Of a DNA stretch of 11,817 bases, positions 7,371 to 11,817 are shown piece after piece; positions within the stretch are counted from its first letter, which is position 1; each line of letters begins with the position of its first letter. The position numbers and the translations under genes were made by a program. The stretch is from CAYXVJ01 sp964558445 (lineage in GTDB: Bacteria; Bacillota; Clostridia; Saccharofermentanales; Fastidiosipilaceae): NCBI GenBank assembly GCA_964558445.1, contig CAZLEA010000045.1, positions 1 through 11,817 on the forward strand, given 5' to 3'. Under the pieces are notes generated by a model, which searched no databases, was not told the DNA's origin, and saw only the letters and a program-made list of their open reading frames with translations.

Positions 7371-7389
7371 AAACGCCCCAAACGATTGA

Positions 7390-8421
7390 TTACTCGTCGT
7401 CTTGCCCGATTTCGTCTCTCGCCTTGGCACCGCTGTGACGATCGCTTCGGACTGAGGCCAGAGGGTTTCTTTCGACTGCATCATGTAAACCGGCTGCATC
7501 TACGTGTGTATAAATCTCGGTCGTGGAGACCGAAGAATGGCCCAGAATCTGCTGCAATCGGCGTATATCGACCTGCCCGTACTTGTACATCAAGGTGGCA
7601 GCAGTATGACGCAGCTTATGCGTGGAGTAGCGTGCCGGATCCAAGCCCGCCTGGCGTATATACTGCTTGATCAAACGCTGCACGGCCGAGTTAGAGATAC
7701 GATTGCCCTGGCGGCTGATGAAGAGTGCATCCTTCGCCTCCGCCTTGATTCCCCGCTTGGGTCGCACTTGCAGGTAAGCTTCCAGCGCATCCAGGCAGGC
7801 GCCGTTGAGGTAGACGGTTCGTTCCTTGCCGCCCTTACCGAGTACACGCAGGGTCTCGCCCGAGATATCTTGCAAGTCGATCCCGCAGAGTTCCGAGAGT
7901 CTCATGCCACAATTCAAGAAGAGCGTGACGATGCAGTAATCTCGTGCGCTGAAACGACTGTCCTTCTCATCGACCTTGGCCAAGAGACGTTCGCTCTCGT
8001 CGAGTGTCAGATAGCGCGGCTGGCGCTTCGTGATCTTCGGAGATTCGAGCTCGTAAGTCGGATCCTCATCAATGATGCTCTTCTTCGTCTTCAAATAAGA
8101 GAAGAAGGAGCGTAGCGTAGCTACCTTGCGTGCACGATTGGCCGTACTCGCATCTCGCTCGCGCACGAGCCAGGTCAAGAACGCATAGCAATCGCTGAGG
8201 CGAATGGATCGAAGCAGTTCGCGATCGACACCGCTGATGTCAATCTTGTTAAACGGTACATCCTTCTGGCCACCGCGACTGCGGATGATGAAGCGAAAGA
8301 AGAGTTGCAAATCATAGCCATACTCCTTGACCGTGAGAGGGGAGCGACCTTGGATAGCTTCTATATAACCTAAGTATTCTTCTAAGATAGGAAACAATTT
8401 GCGCTCCGCTTGGGTACTCAT
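7390..8421 (-). CDS. XerC/XerD-like tyrosine recombinase
   Basis: This site-specific recombinase cuts and rejoins DNA through a 3'-phosphotyrosine intermediate. Residues about 9-115 form the SAM-like core-binding domain and residues about 135-310 the catalytic domain. The full catalytic set is present: Arg174 in GMRLSELCG, Lys199 in GKGGKER, His268 and Arg271 in HKLRH, His295 in LGHSSVSTTEIYTH, and nucleophile Tyr304. At 343 residues it exceeds E. coli XerC/D (about 298). The extra length lies in an insert at about 48-72 and a polar tail of about 39 residues after Tyr304. AAGG at 8431-8434 serves as the ribosome site. No insertion-sequence ends, excisionase or phage genes adjoin it, which favours a resident Xer protein over a mobile-element integrase. 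Without a dif site in view, the choice between chromosome-dimer resolution and another role stays open. Confidence 0.88.
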   Translation of the reverse strand: MSTQAERKLFPILEEYLGYIEAIQGRSPLTVKEYGYDLQLFFRFIIRSRGGQKDVPFNKIDISGVDRELLRSIRLSDCYAFLTWLVRERDASTANRARKVATLRSFFSYLKTKKSIIDEDPTYELESPKITKRQPRYLTLDESERLLAKVDEKDSRFSARDYCIVTLFLNCGMRLSELCGIDLQDISGETLRVLGKGGKERTVYLNGACLDALEAYLQVRPKRGIKAEAKDALFISRQGNRISNSAVQRLIKQYIRQAGLDPARYSTHKLRHTAATLMYKYGQVDIRRLQQILGHSSVSTTEIYTHVDAAGLHDAVERNPLASVRSDRHSGAKARDEIGQDDE

Positions 8422-8452
8422 GGGACACCGCCTTGCTAGCTAATTTATTCCT

Positions 8453-8458
8453 ATTATA
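8453..8458 (-). promoter_or_regulatory. -10 box of the recombinase gene promoter
   Basis: The minus strand reads a perfect TATAAT here, 31 bases upstream of the recombinase ATG. It predicts transcription starting near 8446. No good -35 hexamer is found 16-18 bases further upstream (CAAATC at best), so either the promoter is weak or an activator helps. It lies face-to-face with the asd promoter. Confidence 0.5.
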
Positions 8459-8466
8459 GCGCACTG

Positions 8467-8475
8467 TGGTAGAAT
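8467..8475 (+). promoter_or_regulatory. Extended -10 promoter of asd
   Basis: The sequence TGGTAGAAT combines a TGn extended element (8467-8469) with a 5-of-6 -10 box (8470-8475). The expected -35 position (8447-8452) is poor, which an extended -10 can compensate. Transcription would begin near 8482, giving a leader of about 28 bases before the ATG at 8510. Confidence 0.5.
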
Positions 8476-8496
8476 GATTTGACCAATCCCAAATTT

Positions 8497-8502
8497 GAGA
8501 GG
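8497..8502 (+). promoter_or_regulatory. Ribosome binding site that fixes the asd start
   Basis: GAGAGG ends 7 bases before the ATG at 8510. An in-frame TTG at 8495 would extend the protein by five residues, but it overlaps this Shine-Dalgarno element and has none of its own. The ATG start also brings the GATGYVGQ nucleotide-binding motif to its usual distance from the N terminus. Confidence 0.8.
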
Positions 8503-8509
8503 TATAGAT

Positions 8510-9595
8510 ATGGCAAATAAACTTCATGCTGCTGTTGTCGGCGCTACCGGTTATGTCGGACAGCGCTTCGTAAGCTTGCTGGCCGATCACCCGTGGTTTC
8601 GGCTAAGCATGGCTGTAGCCTCACCGAGCTCTGCCGGCAAGACGTATGCAGAGGCCGTCGATGGTCGCTGGCGAATCGATACCGAGATTCCGGAGCAGGC
8701 CAAGTCCATGCTTGTGCGTACGGTCGATGAATTGATCGCTGAAGCAGATAGCATCGATTTGATCTTCTGCGCGGTCGATATGCCCAAGGATGAACTCGTT
8801 TTACTGGAAGAGCGCCTCGCGAAGACAGAGACGCCCGTGATCTCCAACAACTCGGCCAATCGCCTCGTCTCAGACGTACCGATGATCATACCCGAGGTCA
8901 ACGCGGATCACAGTAAGATCATCTATATTCAGCGCCGGCGGCTCGGTACGACAAGCGGCTTCATCGCTTGCAAGCCCAATTGTTCCATACAGAGCTATGT
9001 ACCTGCGCTGGAGCCGCTACGCGGCTTTGGAATTGACAAGGTTATGGTCAGTACCTACCAAGCAATCTCCGGAGCAGGTAAGACCTTCGCAGATTGGCCC
9101 GAGATGAAGGAGAACTTGATTCCCTTCATCGGCGGTGAAGAGGAGAAGAGCGAGCTTGAGCCGCTCAAGATCTGGGGAGAGGTGATCGGCAGCGAGATCA
9201 CGCATGCCGCCGAGCCCTTGATCTCCGCCCAGTGCTATCGTGTAGCCGTCCAAGAGGGACACACGGCATCCGTTGCCGTCTCCTTCAAACAGAAGCCGAC
9301 GAGAGAGCAAATCCTCCAAGCGTGGGCAGATTACGTCGGCGAAGCCGCCCTGCTCGACTTGCCGAGCGCACCGAAGCCCTTCCTCCTTTATAGAGAAGAG
9401 GAGAACCGTCCGCAGCCGGCACTAGACGTCAATCGAGAGAACGGTATGGGCGTCACGATCGGGCGCCTTCGCGAGGACAAGATTCTGGACTGGAAGTTTA
9501 CTTGCCTGTCACACAACACCGTACGCGGTGCAGCCGGCGGAGCGATCCTCATGGCCGAGTTGCTCACGAAACAAGGATATATCAACAAGAAGTAA
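8510..9595 (+). CDS. asd: Aspartate-semialdehyde dehydrogenase
   Basis: The enzyme reduces L-aspartyl-4-phosphate to L-aspartate-4-semialdehyde with NADPH, the branch-point step toward lysine/diaminopimelate, methionine, threonine and isoleucine. It is cytoplasmic and has 361 residues. The N-terminal Rossmann motif GATGYVGQ is at 11-18, NNSAN at 113-117, and the catalytic Cys158 in KPNCSIQS. STYQAISGAGK follows at 181-191, and the substrate-binding and acid-base segment CYRVAVQEGHTASV contains Arg244 and His251. The KPNC and EGHTASV forms belong to the archaeal/fungal-like branch of Asd, which is also present in many Clostridia, rather than the E. coli type. The gene diverges from the recombinase gene and is followed after 14 bases by a GH2 gene, whose Shine-Dalgarno overlaps the asd stop. 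No lysine riboswitch or T-box fits in the short leader. Confidence 0.94.
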   Translation: MANKLHAAVVGATGYVGQRFVSLLADHPWFRLSMAVASPSSAGKTYAEAVDGRWRIDTEIPEQAKSMLVRTVDELIAEADSIDLIFCAVDMPKDELVLLEERLAKTETPVISNNSANRLVSDVPMIIPEVNADHSKIIYIQRRRLGTTSGFIACKPNCSIQSYVPALEPLRGFGIDKVMVSTYQAISGAGKTFADWPEMKENLIPFIGGEEEKSELEPLKIWGEVIGSEITHAAEPLISAQCYRVAVQEGHTASVAVSFKQKPTREQILQAWADYVGEAALLDLPSAPKPFLLYREEENRPQPALDVNRENGMGVTIGRLREDKILDWKFTCLSHNTVRGAAGGAILMAELLTKQGYINKK

Positions 9596-9609
9596 GGAGA
9601 TTTGTAAAC

Positions 9610-11817
9610 ATGTTAAGGAACATACCCTTCAATAAGAATTGGCTATATAAGCCTGATTTTGATGAAGCTTATGTCAACGGAGACGCAGCATCATTCGAAG
9701 AAGGTCAAGACGGGTTCGAAGCCATCACCCTCCCGCACACGAACTTGGAATTACCCTTCAACTATTTCGACGAGAAGTCCTATCAATTTGTCTCTACCTA
9801 TGTCAAGACATTCGACTATGATCCGGCTTGGGATGGTAAGGCCGTTCACCTGGAATTCGGTGCTGTCATGACGTATGCAGAAGTGTACTGTAACGACCGC
9901 TATGTCTGCAGTCACAAGGGTGGTTACACACCGTTCGTGGCCGATCTCGGACCCGTTCTACAAGAGGGGCGAAATAAGCTCGTTGTCAAGGTCGACTCCA
10001 CCGAACGTAATGACATCCCGCCGTTTGGATACGTCGTTGATTACCTCGCTTACGGCGGTATCTACCGCGAAGTCAAGCTCAATATCTTGGACCCCTTACA
10101 TGTCGACAACATGAAGCTCGAAGCAAGTGACGTGCTCGATCCCGAGAAGCGTTCACTCTCTGTACGTATCGATCTTCGTAACAAGGCTAGGGCAGCGAAT
10201 CTTGCCATAATTGAAATTAATTTGAGCGATTTGAGCGGACAAGAGATTGGTACTTCGACATATGAGTATGAACTTAGCGGCGAGGAATACGAGTCGGCAA
10301 GCTACCACCTGGATGGGCTCGGGAACACGAAGCTCTGGTCGGTTGACGAACCCAATCTCTACCTCGTCACCGTGACACTGAAGAAGCCATCCGGTGAAGT
10401 AATTGATACCTATGAGAGTCGCTACGGCTTCCGCGAAGCTCGTTTCACGACCGAGGGCTTCTACCTCAACGGCGAGCCGCTCTATATCATCGGCCTCAAC
10501 CGTCATCAGTCCTACCCTTATGTCGGTTACGCCATGCCGGAGCGAGCCCAGCGAGAAGATGCCGATATCATGAAGTATGAACTCGGTTTGAACCTGGTTC
10601 GCACCTCGCACTACCCGCAATCGAAGGGCTTCTTGGATCGCTGCGACGAGATCGGCCTGCTGGTCTTCGAAGAGATTCCGGGCTGGCAGCATATCGGTGA
10701 CCTCGAGTGGCAAGCCGTTGCCAAGGAGAACGTCCGGGAGATGATTCGTCGCGACTGGAACCATCCGTCGATTATCATCTGGGGTGTGCGAATCAACGAA
10801 TCGGGCGATAACCACACCTTCTATACCGAGACGAATCGTATTGCAAGGGAACTGGATCCGACGAGACAAACAGGCGGTGTCCGCTGTATCGAGGATTCCG
10901 AATTCTTGGAGGATGTCTATACGTTCAACGACTTCTATCTGGGACAGACCCCGGAGCATCCGCCGGTACGCGAGCCGCGCCAAGCGACAGGACTTGACCA
11001 CGACGTCCCCTATATGATCACAGAATATAACGGTCATATGTATCCGACGAAGAAGCAAGACGGTGCGGAGCGTATCCAGGAGCACACTCTGCGCCATGCC
11101 AAGGTCGTCGACGCCGGCGCAGCACACCCGAACATCAGCGGTACGATCGGTTGGTGCGCGTTCGATTACAACACTCATATGGACTTCGGCTCGGGTGACA
11201 AGATCTGTTACCACGGCGTGATGGACATGTATCGCCAGCCCAAGTTCGCAGCATATGCCTACAGCTCACAGATCGATCCGAAGGTGAGACCGGTGTTGGA
11301 AGCAATTACTGTCTACAGCCGCGGCGATAAATCGGGCGGCGGTGTGGTGCCGATCATGGTGATGACCAACTGCGATTCCGTAAGCTTCGTCTTGGATGGC
11401 CAAGAGAGCAAGCACTATTACCCCGCCAAGGATGAATTCACGGGACTGGCTCATCCGCCGGTCTTCCTCGACGATACGTTAGGGGAGTGGGGCGCGGCTT
11501 GGGCCGATGCCGAGCTCATCGGCTATGTCGACGGCCAAGAGGTGATTCGCCACAAGTACTTAGCATCGCCTGTAGCCACGACGCTCTACGTCAAGGCCGC
11601 AAGTGACTCGCTTATCTCTAACGGTTACGATGCCACACGTGTCGATATTCGCTTAGAAGACGCTGCAGGGAATCCCCTGTATTACAACGACCAAGTCTTA
11701 GAGCTCGATATCGAGGGTGAGGCGAAGCTGCTCGGACCTGCGGTTCGTACGATCACGGGTGGTTCGACAGCTGTTTGGGTGCGCACACTGGATAGCGGCG
11801 CTACCGGTACGATCAAG
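9610..11817 (+). CDS. Glycoside hydrolase family 2 enzyme, beta-galactosidase-like (partial, runs off right edge)
   Basis: I translated 736 codons from ATG 9610 without meeting a stop, so the 3' end lies beyond the window. AGGAG at 9595-9599, 10 bases before the ATG, overlaps the asd stop codon. Domain order is typical of GH2: a jelly-roll sugar-binding domain (about 1-155, with YGGIYREV), an Ig-like beta-sandwich (about 160-278), and a TIM barrel beginning near NGEPLYIIGLNRH (287-299). The barrel has RTSHYP at 331-336, acid/base Glu397 in INES and a likely nucleophile Glu472 in TEYNGHMYP. From about residue 575 a further beta-rich region begins, as in longer GH2 proteins. No signal peptide is present, so it should act in the cytoplasm on imported oligosaccharides. 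Beta-galactosidase is the best guess, but beta-glucuronidase or another exo-glycosidase specificity cannot be excluded. Confidence 0.9.
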   Translation, partial: MLRNIPFNKNWLYKPDFDEAYVNGDAASFEEGQDGFEAITLPHTNLELPFNYFDEKSYQFVSTYVKTFDYDPAWDGKAVHLEFGAVMTYAEVYCNDRYVCSHKGGYTPFVADLGPVLQEGRNKLVVKVDSTERNDIPPFGYVVDYLAYGGIYREVKLNILDPLHVDNMKLEASDVLDPEKRSLSVRIDLRNKARAANLAIIEINLSDLSGQEIGTSTYEYELSGEEYESASYHLDGLGNTKLWSVDEPNLYLVTVTLKKPSGEVIDTYESRYGFREARFTTEGFYLNGEPLYIIGLNRHQSYPYVGYAMPERAQREDADIMKYELGLNLVRTSHYPQSKGFLDRCDEIGLLVFEEIPGWQHIGDLEWQAVAKENVREMIRRDWNHPSIIIWGVRINESGDNHTFYTETNRIARELDPTRQTGGVRCIEDSEFLEDVYTFNDFYLGQTPEHPPVREPRQATGLDHDVPYMITEYNGHMYPTKKQDGAERIQEHTLRHAKVVDAGAAHPNISGTIGWCAFDYNTHMDFGSGDKICYHGVMDMYRQPKFAAYAYSSQIDPKVRPVLEAITVYSRGDKSGGGVVPIMVMTNCDSVSFVLDGQESKHYYPAKDEFTGLAHPPVFLDDTLGEWGAAWADAELIGYVDGQEVIRHKYLASPVATTLYVKAASDSLISNGYDATRVDIRLEDAAGNPLYYNDQVLELDIEGEAKLLGPAVRTITGGSTAVWVRTLDSGATGTIK

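Noticed and set aside
7205..7389. A recombination (dif or att) site next to the recombinase gene
   Set aside because: I looked for a 28-base dif-like sequence with paired half-sites and a 6-base centre; only short palindromes that fit promoter or terminator roles are present.
7504..8115. A 203-codon plus-strand frame opposite the recombinase
   Set aside because: It covers the catalytic domain of the recombinase on the other strand and shows no domain of its own.
8495..8509. TTG at 8495 as an upstream start for asd
   Set aside because: It overlaps the GAGAGG ribosome site used by the ATG at 8510 and has no ribosome site of its own.
10153..11214. A 353-codon open frame on the minus strand opposite the GH2 gene
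   Set aside because: It is fully antisense to a well-conserved enzyme, lacks recognisable motifs, and its protein is a typical mirror product of biased codon use.

Overview
The window looks like ordinary chromosome from a low-to-moderate G+C Gram-positive anaerobe, most likely a member of the Clostridia (Bacillota). This is an inference from four things: strong GGAGG-type Shine-Dalgarno sites, sigma-A-type promoters, a lipoprotein-type solute-binding protein (the Gram-positive arrangement), and family resemblance of the M18 peptidase, Liv transporter and GH2 enzyme to clostridial proteins. Nearly all of the sequence is accounted for by ten genes with short spacers. I see no RNA genes, CRISPR array, insertion sequence or prophage.

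Layout. (1) 1-2171, plus strand: a sigma-A promoter drives an M18-family metalloaminopeptidase (apeA-like). A small, very basic membrane-anchored protein of unknown function follows after 3 bases. (2) 2201-2240: a hairpin terminator that appears to serve both converging operons. (3) 2298-7204, minus strand: a complete branched-chain amino acid type ABC importer in the order livJ-livH-livM-livG-livF, with a well-formed promoter at 7239-7267, two inverted repeats around that promoter, and a hairpin between livJ and livH. (4) 7390-8421, minus strand: a XerC/D-like tyrosine recombinase with all catalytic residues. (5) 8422-8509: an 88-base divergent promoter region. (6) 8510-9595, plus strand: aspartate-semialdehyde dehydrogenase. 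(7) 9610-11817, plus strand: a glycoside hydrolase family 2 enzyme (beta-galactosidase-like) that runs off the right edge.

How the genes may fit together. The peptidase releases free amino acids, the Liv system would import branched-chain or related amino acids, and Asd supplies the aspartate pathway to lysine, methionine, threonine and isoleucine. This is a loose nitrogen and amino-acid theme, not a proven pathway. The recombinase and the GH2 enzyme do not obviously belong to it. The GH2 start lies only 14 bases after the asd stop, so the two are probably cotranscribed.

I found no convincing new biological system. The points most worth a second look are the long charged tail on LivM, the paired inverted repeats at the liv promoter, the overlapping divergent promoters between the recombinase and asd, the unknown membrane protein tied to apeA, and the odd asd-GH2 pairing.
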